A DNA stretch of 64,000 bases, taken from Streptomyces werraensis (GTDB lineage Bacteria; Actinomycetota; Actinomycetes; Streptomycetales; Streptomycetaceae). The stretch is taken from the NCBI GenBank assembly GCA_014656175.1, contig BNBX01000001.1, positions 826,284-890,283 on the forward strand. The letters run 5' to 3'. Each line of letters begins with the position of its first letter. The first letter of the stretch is position 1. Made by a program: the position numbers and the translations under genes. Below the pieces are notes generated by a model that worked only from the letters and a program-made list of their open reading frames with translations, did not search any database and was not told where the DNA came from. This document shows positions 16,038-29,068 of the stretch, piece after piece.

Positions 16038-17305
16038 TGATGTACGACCTTCTGGTGGTGGGCGCGGGTCCGTACGGTCTGTCGATCGCGTCGCACGCGG
16101 CGGCCGCCGGACTGACCCTGCGCGTCTTCGGCCGGCCCATGGCGTCCTGGCGGGACCACATGCCGGCCGGGATGTTCCTGAAGTCGGAGCCGTGGGCGTC
16201 CAACCTGTCCGACCCGGCGGGACGCTGGCGGCTCGACGCGTACTGCGCCGAGCGGGGCCTGACGGCCCGTCACGCGCATCCGATCCCGGTGGAGGACTTC
16301 GCCTCGTACGGGCTGTGGTTCGCGCGCAACGCCGTGCCCGAGGTGGACAAGCGGATGATCGCGCGGGTGTCGTCGGGCCCCGAGGGCTTCAGCGCGGTCG
16401 CCGAGGACGGGGAGGTGCTGCACGCGCGGACGGTGGCGCTCGCGGTGGGCGTGATGCCGTTCATCGAGGTGCCTTCGGCGCTGCGCGGGCTGCACCCGAC
16501 GCTGGTGACGCACAGCAGCCACCACAGCGACCTGGGGCCCTTCCAGGGCAAGGACGTCACCGTGATCGGCGGGGGTCAGGCGGCGCTGGAGACGGCGGCG
16601 CTGCTCGCCGAGCAGGGCACGCGGGTGCGGGTGCTGGCGCGGGCGGAGCGGCTGCGCTGGAACGACGTGCCGCCGCCGTGGGAGCGCCCGTGGTGGCAGT
16701 CGCTGCGCTCGCCGCACAGCGGTCTGGGCCCGGGGTGGCGGAACTGGTTCTACTCGGAGCGGCCGGGGCTGTACCGGCGGCTGCCGGAGGCGACCCGGAC
16801 GCGGATCGCGGCGACGGCGCTCGGGCCTGCGGGCGCCTGGTGGGTGCGCGAGCGGGTGGAGCGCGCGGTGGACCTGCTGCCGGGACACGAGGTGACGGCG
16901 GCGGCCGCGGTGCCGGGCGGGCTGCGGCTGGAACTGGCCGACCTGTCGGGCGCGCGCCGCACGATGGAGACGGAGCACGTCATCGCCGCCACCGGGTTCA
17001 AGGCGCACCGCGACCGGCTGGGGCTGCTGTCGGCGGAGCTGCGCGGCGCGATGACGGCGCTGCCCGACGGGTCGCCGGTGCTGGACCGGGGCTTCGAGTC
17101 GTCCTACCCCGGGCTGTTCCTGGCGGGTCTGGTGACGGCGTCCGGGTTCGGTCCGGCGATGCGGTTCGTGCACGGTGCGACGTTCACGGCGTCGACGCTG
17201 GTGCAGGGGGTGCGCAGGCGGCTGCGCGCGGCCCCGGTGCGCGGGAGCGTGCCGGTGCCCGCGGGCGCCGGCCGCGGGGGCACGCCGGCCCCGGTGCGCG
17301 GCTGA
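16037..17305 (+). CDS. FAD-dependent oxidoreductase
   Basis: A 422-residue flavoprotein. The N-terminal FAD site is LLVVGAGPYGLSIASHAA, followed by FGRPMASWRDHMPAGMFLKS, typical of flavin N-hydroxylating or Baeyer-Villiger-like monooxygenases. A second dinucleotide site, TVIGGGQAALETAALLAEQG, should bind NADPH, and HVIAATGFK and GLFLAGLVTASGFGPAMRF complete the fold. ATG 16037 overlaps the ATP-grasp stop, so the two are coupled. The tail of about 30 residues is Ala/Gly/Pro-rich. It probably oxidises a substrate made with, or used by, the ATP-grasp enzyme; the substrate is unknown. Confidence 0.85.
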   Translation: MMYDLLVVGAGPYGLSIASHAAAAGLTLRVFGRPMASWRDHMPAGMFLKSEPWASNLSDPAGRWRLDAYCAERGLTARHAHPIPVEDFASYGLWFARNAVPEVDKRMIARVSSGPEGFSAVAEDGEVLHARTVALAVGVMPFIEVPSALRGLHPTLVTHSSHHSDLGPFQGKDVTVIGGGQAALETAALLAEQGTRVRVLARAERLRWNDVPPPWERPWWQSLRSPHSGLGPGWRNWFYSERPGLYRRLPEATRTRIAATALGPAGAWWVRERVERAVDLLPGHEVTAAAAVPGGLRLELADLSGARRTMETEHVIAATGFKAHRDRLGLLSAELRGAMTALPDGSPVLDRGFESSYPGLFLAGLVTASGFGPAMRFVHGATFTASTLVQGVRRRLRAAPVRGSVPVPAGAGRGGTPAPVRG

Positions 17306-17316
17306 CGGACCGTACG

Positions 17317-17358
17317 ACGAAGCGTCCCCCGGACCGGGTGGTCCGGGGGACGCTTCGT
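17317..17358. terminator. bidirectional terminator
   Basis: A perfect 18-bp stem (17317-17334 with 17341-17358) around a 6-base loop lies between the convergent FAD oxidoreductase and long chaplin genes, 12 and 49 bases from their stops. The symmetry suits termination from both sides. Confidence 0.9.
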
Positions 17359-17406
17359 GCCGGGGCGCGGACTTCGGGTGGGGTGGGCCCGGTGTCCGCG
17401 GGGCCG

Positions 17407-18327
17407 TCAGCGGCGGGCGCCGACGCGGCCGCGGCGGTACAGCACGGCCCCGCCGGTGAGCAGCACGGCTCCGGCGGCGGAGGCGGCCATCAGGCCGTCG
17501 GCGCCGGTCTCGGCGAGGTGCGGCGGGCCGTCCGGGGTGTGGACGGCCGGCGGCTCGACGGGCGTAGGCGGCGTCTTCACCTTGACGGGCGGCTCGGGCT
17601 TGTCCTTCTCGGGCGTCTTCTCCGGCTCCTTCTCCTCGTGGCGGTGGCCGGAGTCGTTGACGCAGGTGTTGTCGCTCGCCTCGTTGAACAGGCCCACGAG
17701 GTTCAGGCTGTTGCCGCAGGCGTTCACCGGCAGGTGGATCGGCGCCTGGATGAGGTTCCCGGACAGCACACCGGGCGAGCCCTTGGCGGCACCGACCGCG
17801 TGGGCCCCGCCGCTCTCGGAGTGCGAGGCTCCCGAGGAGGCCTCGTGGTGGGAGTGCGCCGAGCGGTCCGAGGACTTCTTCTCGCCGTGCGAGCCCTCGG
17901 AGACGTTGACGCAGGTGTTGTCGGAGGCGCTGTTGAACGCGCCGCCGATGGTGACGTTGTTGCCGCAGGCGTTGACGGGGGCGTGGACGGGCGCCTGCAC
18001 GTTGTTCCCGGAGATCACGCCGGGCGAGCCCTTGGCGCCGCCGGACGCGTGCGCGCCGCCGGCCTTCTCACCGTGGCCGCCGGACTCGTTGACGCACGTG
18101 TTGTCGGACGCGCTGTTGAAGGCGCCCACGGCGGTGACGGTGTTGCCGCAGGCGTTCACCGGCACGTGGACCGGCGCCTGCACGTTGTTCCCGGACAGCA
18201 CACCGGGAGAATCCTCGGCACCGCCCCCCGCGAACGAGTCGGCGAGGGCGGGGGTTCCGTACAGGGACAGAATGCCCGTGGCGGCAGCGGCCGCCGCGAA
18301 CACTCCCCTGCTCAGGGTCTGTCGCAA
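17407..18327 (-). CDS. long chaplin with three chaplin domains and sortase signal
   Basis: A 306-residue wall-anchored chaplin. A signal peptide (1-29, ALAD) is followed by three chaplin domains at about 41-80, 102-141 and 184-224, each with SPGV.SGN, CGN and SDNTCVN and one Cys pair (60/78, 121/139, 204/222). A His/Ser/Glu-rich spacer lies between domains two and three. Then come a Pro/Lys-rich wall-spanning region, LAETG (271-275), a membrane helix and an Arg-rich tail, the signal for class E sortase. Known long chaplins have two domains, so three is unusual. TTG at 18327 has AGGAAG upstream and lies after the predicted promoter; GTG 18372 does not. Confidence 0.93.
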   Translation of the reverse strand: MRQTLSRGVFAAAAAATGILSLYGTPALADSFAGGGAEDSPGVLSGNNVQAPVHVPVNACGNTVTAVGAFNSASDNTCVNESGGHGEKAGGAHASGGAKGSPGVISGNNVQAPVHAPVNACGNNVTIGGAFNSASDNTCVNVSEGSHGEKKSSDRSAHSHHEASSGASHSESGGAHAVGAAKGSPGVLSGNLIQAPIHLPVNACGNSLNLVGLFNEASDNTCVNDSGHRHEEKEPEKTPEKDKPEPPVKVKTPPTPVEPPAVHTPDGPPHLAETGADGLMAASAAGAVLLTGGAVLYRRGRVGARR

Positions 18328-18374
18328 TGTGGTTGTCTTCCTGCTTGAAGATCGGGAGGCCGGCCCCGGCACGG

Positions 18375-18402
18375 TCAGAGGCGGCCGAGGCCGCGCGTCA
18401 CG
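18375..18402 (-). promoter_or_regulatory. sigma-BldN-like promoter of the long chaplin
   Basis: On the minus strand CGTGAC (18402-18397) and CTCTGA (18380-18375) are 16 bases apart. The -35 is identical to that of the short chaplin promoter and the -10 shares four of six bases with CGTTGA. The start of transcription would fall near 18368, giving a leader of about 40 bases to the TTG start. Confidence 0.5.
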
Positions 18403-18506
18403 GCCCCGGCTGCCCTGTGGCCTGTCTCCCTCTCCAACCCTGTCGCACGGAATCGGTTGCGCAGGTTCACCCGGTCGGCCGCGTCCCCGTCACACGGCCC
18501 CGGGGG

Positions 18507-19402
18507 TCAGGACACCACGTCCTTGCGCGCGAACCCGCGGAACGCCAGTGCGAACAGCACGAGCGCGTACGTCACGGACACCGACGCGCCCTGGATCATG
18601 CCGGACCACTCCGGGGTGGGCTGGACGGCGTCCGCCCAGGCGAACTGCCAGTGGGCGGGCAGGAAGTGCCGCCAGTCGCCGAGGGCGGTGACGGCGTCCA
18701 GGACGTTGCCGACGATGGTCAGGCCGACGGCTCCGCCGACCGCGCCCAGCGGGGCGTCGGTACGGGTGGACAGCCAGAACGCCAGTGCGGCGGTGACCAG
18801 TTGCGACACGAAGAGATACGCGACGATCACCACGAGCCGCCCGGCGGCGGTGCCCGCGTCGAGCGTGCCGCCGGTGGGGATGTGCAGCGGGCCCCAGCCG
18901 TAGGCGACGGTGCCGACGGCGAGCGCCACCACCGGCAGCAGCACCATCGCGGCGAGGCTCAGGCCCAGTCCGACGATCAGCTTGGACCACAGCAGCCGCA
19001 TCCGGGGCACGGGCGCGGCGAGCAGATAGCGCAGGGAGGACCAGCCGGCCTCGGAGGCGACGGTGTCCCCGCAGAACAGGGCGACCGGGATGACCAGCAG
19101 GAAGCCTGCCGACACGAAGAGGCTGACGGCGGCGAAGTTGGCCCCGGACGCGGTGGCCGTGTCCATCAGGTTGATCCGGGTGTTGCGGCCCTCGGGTTCG
19201 CCGCCGATCGCGAAGGCGGTCACCAGCACGAACGGCAGCAGGGCGAGGACCGCGCCCATGACGAGGGTGCGCCGCCGCTTGAGCTGGCGGACCAGCTCGA
19301 CGCGCAGCGGCAGGGTGCGGCCGGCGCGGTAGCCGGCTGCGGTCCCGGCGGGGACGGCCGGCGCGGGGGCCGTGGACTCCTCGGCCCGCTCGGTGAGCGC
19401 GC

Positions 19403-19406
<4 letters not shown>
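18507..19406 (-). CDS. ABC-2 type permease
   Basis: A 299-residue membrane protein with about six helices, typical of ABC-2 permeases that work with a separate ATPase. A cytoplasmic lead of about 45 residues (LRVELVRQLKRRRTLVMG) precedes the first helix; later parts include VASEAGWSSLRYLLAAPVPR, the conserved coupling-helix region. ATG 19404-19406 follows GGAGGA by 5 bases and overlaps the stop of the upstream fusion gene by 4 bases, so it pairs with that ATPase. Substrate unknown; several relatives export lipids, antibiotics or peptides. Confidence 0.87.
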
Positions 19407-22048
<2,642 letters not shown>

Positions 22049-22132
22049 GCGTCAACCGTACGGGGTCCACCTGTCGGTCCGTTGTCGACCGGAGACCGAA
22101 CCGGGGGACCTCCCGGGGGTGTACGCGGGTGC

Positions 22133-22162
22133 GGCCGTGTACCGCGGGCGCGGTACACGGCC
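22133..22162 (-). terminator. terminator of mmsA
   Basis: GGCCGTGTACCGC (22133-22145) and GCGGTACACGGCC (22150-22162) form a perfect 13-bp stem with a 4-base loop, 20 bases beyond the mmsA stop. Confidence 0.85.
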
Positions 22163-22181
22163 ACACTCCCCCTGAGCGGGC

Positions 22182-23684
<1,503 letters not shown>

Positions 23685-24251
23685 GACCGAGAACTCCTTC
23701 GCAGATGGCGGCGTCGGGTGGAGACGTGCCGTTCGTACAGCTCGTGCGGCGGTGCCGCGGGCGGGCGCGCCGCGGCGGCGGCCACGGGTCCATCCCACCA
23801 GGGGCGGGGTGCCGGGCGGGCCCGACACTGTGTCGGCCGTTCGGGTCCCCGAGTGGACACATGGGTCTCAGGGGCGGACGTCCGGGACTGAACCTCCGGC
23901 GCGGGGCCGCGGCGGGCGGGGAGTCGTCGCTCGCACCTCGCTCCTGCCAAAGCGAGGCGGCCTTCCGCGCCGGAGGCGATCTGTGACGGGGCGCCGCCGT
24001 GGACGCCCCGACGGCCGGGAAGCGCCCGGCGGCGGTGGAGGCTCGCCATGACGCTCCCTTCGGACGTCTCGCCCGCCCTGCGGGGTCCGAGGGCTCTCCC
24101 CGGTTCTAGCCCCGCTCACGAAGCCCTGTCAATGTTTTGTCCGGACATTCGGACGAGAACGCGGAAGTAGGGACGCGGAAGGGGTCTCCGGTAGGGGTCC
24201 GGGCGTCCGGGAGTCAATGCGCCCCGCCGGTGTGCCGGTGTGCGCCTGTGC
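23685..24251. other. non-coding stretch upstream of mmsA
   Basis: No convincing gene is seen between mmsA and the small HTH gene. Frames here lack the codon third-position GC of neighbouring genes. A short palindrome, TGTCCGGACA at 24138-24147, inside a more AT-rich patch (24129-24150) could be an operator. A 40-codon frame at 24048 has a ribosome binding site but unsuitable codon use. Confidence 0.4.
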
Positions 24252-24316
24252 GTCACTCCTGTCACAAACGCTCCCGTCGCGTCACGGGCGTCACACGCGG
24301 GCGGCCCTTCCGTCAC
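24252..24316. repeat. five GTCAC direct repeats upstream of HTH gene
   Basis: GTCAC occurs at 24252, 24261, 24281, 24290 and 24312. Two pairs have the form GTCAC-N4-GTCAC, and start-to-start distances are 9, 20, 9 and 22 bases, close to whole helical turns. They lie 134-200 bases before the start of a MerR/BldC-like gene and may be its operator. Confidence 0.5.
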
Positions 24317-24449
24317 ACCCGCGCACGAGCCCTCTCCGTAAGCGGACCGGCTCGTTCTCCCGCACGACGCTGTCGATCGCCAGCGCATGCCCGGCTCCCC
24401 CTGACGGCCGCCCCGGCCGCCGCCGCGGTGTGCGCGGGGAGGTGCACAC

Positions 24450-24641
24450 ATGACCGAGCTGTGGTCGTACAAGGACATCGCGGCCCACATCAAGGTGCAG
24501 CCGGACACCGTGCGTTCCTACCGCAAGCACGGCCTGCTGCCGCCCCCGGACCGGGTGGAGGGCGGGAAGCCCTACTGGTACCCCGACACGGTCCGCCGCT
24601 GGGTCGCCGCCCGTCCCGGCAACCGCAACCGCCGGGACTGA
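24450..24641 (+). CDS. small MerR/BldC-like helix-turn-helix protein
   Basis: A 63-residue DNA-binding protein consisting almost entirely of a winged helix-turn-helix: WSYKDIAAHIKVQPDTVRSY (recognition helix around VQPDTVRSYRKHG), then a wing GGKPYWYPDTVRRWV. Size and layout recall BldC, a 68-residue MerR-like developmental regulator, but sequence identity is low. ATG 24450 follows GGGGAGG by 7 bases. It is a single gene flanked by repeats upstream and a terminator downstream. It could bind the GTCAC direct repeats head-to-tail, as BldC does with its sites; this is inference. Confidence 0.82.
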   Translation: MTELWSYKDIAAHIKVQPDTVRSYRKHGLLPPPDRVEGGKPYWYPDTVRRWVAARPGNRNRRD

Positions 24642-24659
24642 CCGGCGCGACACGAGGAC

Positions 24660-24694
24660 GCCGTGCCCCCGCGCCGACCACGCGGGGGCACGGC
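24660..24694. terminator. bidirectional terminator
   Basis: GCCGTGCCCCCGCG (24660-24673) and CGCGGGGGCACGGC (24681-24694) form a perfect 14-bp stem between the convergent HTH and alcohol dehydrogenase genes. Confidence 0.88.
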
Positions 24695-24708
24695 GTCCGT
24701 GCGTGCGC

Positions 24709-25752
24709 TCAGCGCCAGGGTTCGATCACCGTCACCCCTGCGGCCGGGGTCCTGTCCATCGCCGCCAGCGCCGCGGGCACCGCGTCCAGACCGATCACGG
24801 AGGTCACCAGCAGGTCGGGGCGGAGCACCCCGGCGCGCACCAGGTCGAGCATCGGCGGGTAGGCGTGGGCGGCCATGCCGTGGCTGCCGAGGATCTCCAG
24901 CTCCAGGGCGACGGCGCGGGCCATGGGCACGGGGGTGGTGCCCGACTCCGAGGGGAGCAGGCCCACCTGGACGTGCCGACCCCGCCTGCGCAGGCCGTTC
25001 ACCGAGGCGGCGCAGGTGACGGGCGCGCCCAGGGCGTCCAGGGAGAGGTGGGCGCCGCCGCCGGTCAGCTCACGGACCGCGGCGGCGGGGTCGTCCACCG
25101 CCGAGGCGTCCACGCACTCCGCCGCGCCGAACCGCCGGGCGAGGCCCAGGGCGCCCGGTGACACGTCGACCGCGACCACCCGCGCGCCGGCCGCCGCCGC
25201 GATCATCACCGCGGACAGGCCGACACCCCCGCAGCCGTGCACCGCCACCCACTCCCCCGCCGCGACCCGGCCCTGGCGGACCACGGCCCGGTAGGCGGTG
25301 GCGAACCGGCAGCCGAGGGAGGCGGCGGTGGCGTACGCCATGCCGTCGGGGACGGCGACCAGGTTCACGTCGGCGTGGTCGAGGGCCACGTACTGGGCGA
25401 AGGAGCCCCAGTGGGTGAAGCCGGGCTGGGTCTGGCGCTCGCACACCTGCTGGTCGCCGGCCGCGCAGGCGGGGCAGGAGCCGCAGGCGCAGACGAACGG
25501 CACGGTGACCCGGTCCCCGGCGCGCCAGCGGGTGACCCGGGGACCTGCCGCCTCGACGACTCCGGCGAGTTCGTGACCGGGGACGTGCGGGAGGGTGACG
25601 TCCGGGTCGTGGCCCTGCCAGGCGTGCCAGTCGCTGCGGCACAGGCCGGTGGCCTCCACGCGGACCACGACCCCGTGCTCCGCCGGCTCCGGGTCCGCGA
25701 CCTCGCGCACCTCGGCCGGTTCCCCGAACCGCTCGAACACCACCGCTCGCAT
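24709..25752 (-). CDS. zinc-dependent alcohol dehydrogenase
   Basis: A 347-residue medium-chain dehydrogenase that oxidises alcohols with NAD(P). Catalytic zinc ligands are Cys38, His60 and Glu61 (GHE); the structural zinc is bound by Cys90, Cys93, Cys96 and Cys104 ([15 protein letters not shown]). The nucleotide site is [19 protein letters not shown]. The start ATG at 25750-25752 is good by alignment of the N-terminus ([12 protein letters not shown]). It is divergent from the copper genes across about 200 bases, with no partner that reveals its substrate. Confidence 0.92.
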   Translation of the reverse strand: MRAVVFERFGEPAEVREVADPEPAEHGVVVRVEATGLCRSDWHAWQGHDPDVTLPHVPGHELAGVVEAAGPRVTRWRAGDRVTVPFVCACGSCPACAAGDQQVCERQTQPGFTHWGSFAQYVALDHADVNLVAVPDGMAYATAASLGCRFATAYRAVVRQGRVAAGEWVAVHGCGGVGLSAVMIAAAAGARVVAVDVSPGALGLARRFGAAECVDASAVDDPAAAVRELTGGGAHLSLDALGAPVTCAASVNGLRRRGRHVQVGLLPSESGTTPVPMARAVALELEILGSHGMAAHAYPPMLDLVRAGVLRPDLLVTSVIGLDAVPAALAAMDRTPAAGVTVIEPWR

Positions 25753-25861
25753 GCCAGGTCCCGCCTTCCGGTGATCGCCGCTGTCGGCGGAACGCTATCC
25801 CCCGGCCCGTCGCGCTCCGGCGCGCGGGCCGTCCGTCGCGGCGCTCCCCCCTCCTGGACTC

Positions 25862-25881
25862 ATACCCCCTAGGGGTATAGT
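25862..25881 (+). promoter_or_regulatory. CsoR-type copper operator overlapping promoter
   Basis: ATACCCCCTAGGGGTAT at 25862-25878 is a near-perfect dyad of the TACCC/GGGTA kind bound by the copper-sensing repressor CsoR. It overlaps a -10-like TATAGT (25876-25881), 74 bases before copZ. Copper would release CsoR and induce copZ-copA. No csoR gene lies in the window. Confidence 0.88.
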
Positions 25882-25954
25882 GTGGGATGTACGGGGTCCT
25901 CGGAGGCCCCTGCGACCCCCTGCACACCCCACAAGCCCCGACGAGGAGAACGAC

Positions 25955-26194
25955 ATGACGCCCCAGACCGACACCCAGGGATCCGTCACCACCGTCTACA
26001 AGGTGACCGGGATGAGCTGCGGGCACTGCGAGGGCGCCGTCTCCGGCGAGATCTCCCAGCTCCCCGGCGTCAGCTCCGTGACGGCCGTCGCCTCCTCCGG
26101 CGAGGTGACCGTGGTCTCCGCCGCCCCGCTCGACGAGGCCGCCGTGCGCGCCGCCGTCGACGAGGCCGGCTTCGAGCTGGCCGGCACGGTCTGA
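25955..26194 (+). CDS. copZ: copper chaperone (CopZ, heavy-metal-associated domain)
   Basis: A 79-residue cytoplasmic HMA-domain protein. The metal site is [15 protein letters not shown] (Cys in MSCGHC), followed by the beta-alpha-beta fold [16 protein letters not shown] and a final helix and strand. It carries Cu(I) to the P-type ATPase encoded next. ATG 25955 has GAGGAG 6 bases upstream. It is 155 bases before copA in the same direction, behind a CsoR operator. Confidence 0.94.
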   Translation: MTPQTDTQGSVTTVYKVTGMSCGHCEGAVSGEISQLPGVSSVTAVASSGEVTVVSAAPLDEAAVRAAVDEAGFELAGTV

Positions 26195-26349
26195 TCCGGA
26201 GCCGCACACCCTCCGACAGCACCCCGCGCGGCGTGAACCGGGCCGCACCGGCCACCCGGCAACCGGCACAGCCGGACACCCCGGCCCCTACGGCCTTTTC
26301 GGCCCGGTCCGCCGCCGCCCGCATCCCGGACGTCCCCAGGAGCACGGAC

Positions 26350-28617
26350 ATGACCAGCACCACCGCCCCCGAGGCGCCGGCTGCCGCCGGGCAGCCGGCC
26401 CTCTCGGAGGTCGAGCTGCTCATCGGCGGGATGACCTGCGCCTCCTGCGCGGCCCGCGTCGAGAAGAAGCTCAACCGCATGGAGGGCGTCACCGCCACGG
26501 TGAACTACGCGACCGAGAAGGCCCGGATCACGTATCCGCCGGGCGTCGAGGTCGCCGATCTGATCACCACGGTGGTGAGGACCGGCTACACCGCCGAGGA
26601 GCCGGCGCCCCCGCGGCGGGACGACGAGGAGGACACCGCCTCCGGGACCGACCCGGAGACGGCCGCCCTGCGCACCCGGCTGGTCGTCTCCGCGCTGCTC
26701 GCCCTGCCGGTCGTGCTGCTGGCGATGGTTCCCCCGCTCCAGTTCGACCACTGGCAGTGGCTCTCCCTCACCCTCGCCGCGCCGGTCGTGGTGTGGGGAG
26801 CGGCATCCTTCCACCGGGCCGCCTGGACCAATCTGCGGCACGGCGCGGCCACCATGGACACCCTGGTGTCGGTGGGCACGCTGGCCGCGTTCGGCTGGTC
26901 GCTGTGGGCGCTGTTCCTGGGCGACGCGGGCGAGCCGGGCATGCGGCACCCCTTCGAGCTGACCGTGTCCCGCACCGACGGGGCGTCCATGATCTATCTG
27001 GAGGTCGCCGCCGGGGTCACCGCGTTCATCCTGCTCGGCCGCTATCTGGAGGCCCGCTCCAAGCGGCAGGCGGGCGCCGCGCTGCGGGCGCTGATGGAGC
27101 TGGGCGCCAAGGACGTCACCGTCCTGCGGGAGGGGCGCGAGGTGCGGGTTCCCGCCGAGCGGCTGTCCGTGGGCGACCGGTTCGTGGTGCGCCCCGGGGA
27201 GAAGATCGCCACCGACGGCACGGTCGTCGAGGGCTCGTCCGCGGTGGACGCGTCCATGCTGACCGGCGAGTCCGTGCCGGTGGACGTGACCGTGGGCGAC
27301 GCCGTCACCGGCGCGACCGTCAACGCGGGCGGCCGGCTGGTCGTCGAGGCCACCCGGATCGGCGCGGACACCCAGCTCGCGCGGATGGCGAAGCTGGTGG
27401 AGGACGCGCAGACCGGCAAGGCGCAGGTGCAGCGGCTCGCCGATCGGATCGCCGGGGTGTTCGTGCCGGTGGTGCTGCTGATCGCCGCCGCCACCTTCGG
27501 ACTGTGGCTGGGCAACACCGGGGACACGGTCGCCGCGTTCACCGCCGCCGTCGCCGTACTGATCATCGCCTGCCCCTGCGCGCTCGGTCTGGCCACGCCG
27601 ACCGCGCTGATGGTCGGCACCGGACGGGGCGCCCAGCTCGGCATCCTCATCAAGGGGCCCGAGGTGCTGGAGTCCACCCGGCGCGTGGACACGGTCGTCC
27701 TGGACAAGACGGGGACCGTCACGACCGGCCGGATGTCCCTGCGCGCGGTGCACACCGCCGAGGGCACCGACGAGCGGGAGCTGCTGCGACTCGCGGGAGC
27801 CCTGGAGCACGCCTCCGAGCACCCGGTGGCCCGCGCGGTCGCCGCGGGCGCCGAGGAGCGCGTGGGCACGCTGCCCGAGGTGGAGCGCTTCGAGAACGTC
27901 CCCGGCCGGGGCGTGCGCGGGCGGGTGGAGGGCCGCGAGGTGGCCGTGGGGCGGCTGTCCGAGGTGTTCGGGGAGCTTCCGCCGGAGCTCGAGCGGGCCA
28001 AGGAGGACGCCGAGCGCGCCGGGCACACCGCGGTGGTGGCCGGCTGGGACGGAGTGGCACGCGGTGTCCTCGCCGTCGCCGACGCGGTGAAGGGGACCAG
28101 CGCCGAGGCGGTCCGTGAACTGCGGGCGCTGGGCCTCACGCCGGTGCTGCTGACCGGCGACAACCGGGCGGTGGCCGAGGCGGTCGCGCGCACCGTCGGC
28201 ATCGACGGGGACCGGGTGATCGCCGAGGTGCTTCCCGAGGACAAGGCCGACGTGGTGCGGCGGCTCCAGGAGGAGGGGCGCAGCGTCGCCATGGTCGGCG
28301 ACGGCGTCAACGACGCGGCCGCGCTGGCCGTCGCCGATCTGGGTCTGTCCCTGGGCACGGGCACGGACGCGGCGATCGAGGCGGGCGACCTGACGCTGGT
28401 CCGCGGCGACCTCAGGGTGGCGGCGGACGCGATCCGGCTCTCCCGGCGCACCCTCGCGACGATCAAGGGCAACCTCGTGTGGGCCTTCGGCTACAACGTG
28501 GCCGCGCTGCCGCTGGCCGCGGCCGGACTGCTGAACCCGATGATCGCCGGGGCCGCCATGGCCTTCTCGTCGGTCTTCGTGGTGACCAACAGTCTGCGGC
28601 TCCGGTCATTTCATTGA
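26350..28617 (+). CDS. copA: copper-exporting P1B-type ATPase
   Basis: A 755-residue membrane ATPase exporting Cu(I). It has one N-terminal metal-binding domain with GMTCASC (Cys30, Cys33), eight membrane helices, the actuator loop with TGES, the intramembrane CPC (408-410) in [15 protein letters not shown], the phosphorylated Asp452 in DKTGTVTTG, the SEHP motif (489-492) and the hinge [11 protein letters not shown]. Length and motifs are normal for the family, and CPC with a final N.AA..P pattern favours Cu(I). ATG 26350 follows AGGAG by 7 bases. It forms an operon with copZ. Confidence 0.96.
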   Translation: MTSTTAPEAPAAAGQPALSEVELLIGGMTCASCAARVEKKLNRMEGVTATVNYATEKARITYPPGVEVADLITTVVRTGYTAEEPAPPRRDDEEDTASGTDPETAALRTRLVVSALLALPVVLLAMVPPLQFDHWQWLSLTLAAPVVVWGAASFHRAAWTNLRHGAATMDTLVSVGTLAAFGWSLWALFLGDAGEPGMRHPFELTVSRTDGASMIYLEVAAGVTAFILLGRYLEARSKRQAGAALRALMELGAKDVTVLREGREVRVPAERLSVGDRFVVRPGEKIATDGTVVEGSSAVDASMLTGESVPVDVTVGDAVTGATVNAGGRLVVEATRIGADTQLARMAKLVEDAQTGKAQVQRLADRIAGVFVPVVLLIAAATFGLWLGNTGDTVAAFTAAVAVLIIACPCALGLATPTALMVGTGRGAQLGILIKGPEVLESTRRVDTVVLDKTGTVTTGRMSLRAVHTAEGTDERELLRLAGALEHASEHPVARAVAAGAEERVGTLPEVERFENVPGRGVRGRVEGREVAVGRLSEVFGELPPELERAKEDAERAGHTAVVAGWDGVARGVLAVADAVKGTSAEAVRELRALGLTPVLLTGDNRAVAEAVARTVGIDGDRVIAEVLPEDKADVVRRLQEEGRSVAMVGDGVNDAAALAVADLGLSLGTGTDAAIEAGDLTLVRGDLRVAADAIRLSRRTLATIKGNLVWAFGYNVAALPLAAAGLLNPMIAGAAMAFSSVFVVTNSLRLRSFH

Positions 28618-28758
28618 TGTCTCAAGTTGGGCAGTACCCCTGGAGTCCGGTAAGACCCTCACATAAGCTCTTCACAAGCCTCGCGCATCATCCTTACGCT
28701 TGGGTCCCGTGAGAGGTTTGCGGGCTCCTGCGCACTGTGGGGACATGTGCAAGAGACG

Positions 28759-28775
28759 CAGATCACAGTGATCTG
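28759..28775. promoter_or_regulatory. dyad-symmetric putative operator
   Basis: CAGATCAC and GTGATCTG are perfect 8-base inverted arms around one base. The symmetry and length suit a dimeric regulator. The target gene and factor are unknown. Confidence 0.4.
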
Positions 28776-29068
28776 AACGTAACCATCGAAGGGGTTCGAA
28801 GGTCTAAGTTGGCGATGTCGGGCAGCGTCTTGGGGGGCGCTTCCTGGCATCTGGAGATGTCTTGGGGGACTTCTCCAGAGATTGCGTTGCCGGGGCACGT
28901 GCCCAGGGAAGCTTTGAGCGGCCCTCCCGACGTGCGTTGTCCCGGCAGACCGCACACACCGACGAGTGCGGCGGGTTCAGGTCCGTCCGTGCTCATACAG
29001 CGATTCAGGCGCTGTCCTCACAAGCGCCCGGCCGGATCCCGTGGGGGGAATCCGCACCGGGACATGGG

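Noticed and set aside
24050..24110. Minus-strand stretch GGGGAGAGCC... TCCGAAGGGAGCG resembling part of a glycine riboswitch
   Set aside because: The conserved 3' half (CTCTCAGG-type) is absent and the downstream gene mmsA is not a usual target.
24048..24170. A 40-codon frame with GGAGG upstream (MTLPSDVSPALRG...)
   Set aside because: Low third-position GC, no recognisable feature, and it runs through the palindromic patch; probably chance.
24252..24316. GTCAC repeats as a CRISPR-like array
   Set aside because: The units are 5 bases with uneven 4-17 base spacers; this suits operator sites, not an array.
28788..28808. GGGGTTCGAAGGTC as a tRNA T-arm
   Set aside because: The arms do not pair as a T-stem and no acceptor, D or anticodon arm is found around it.
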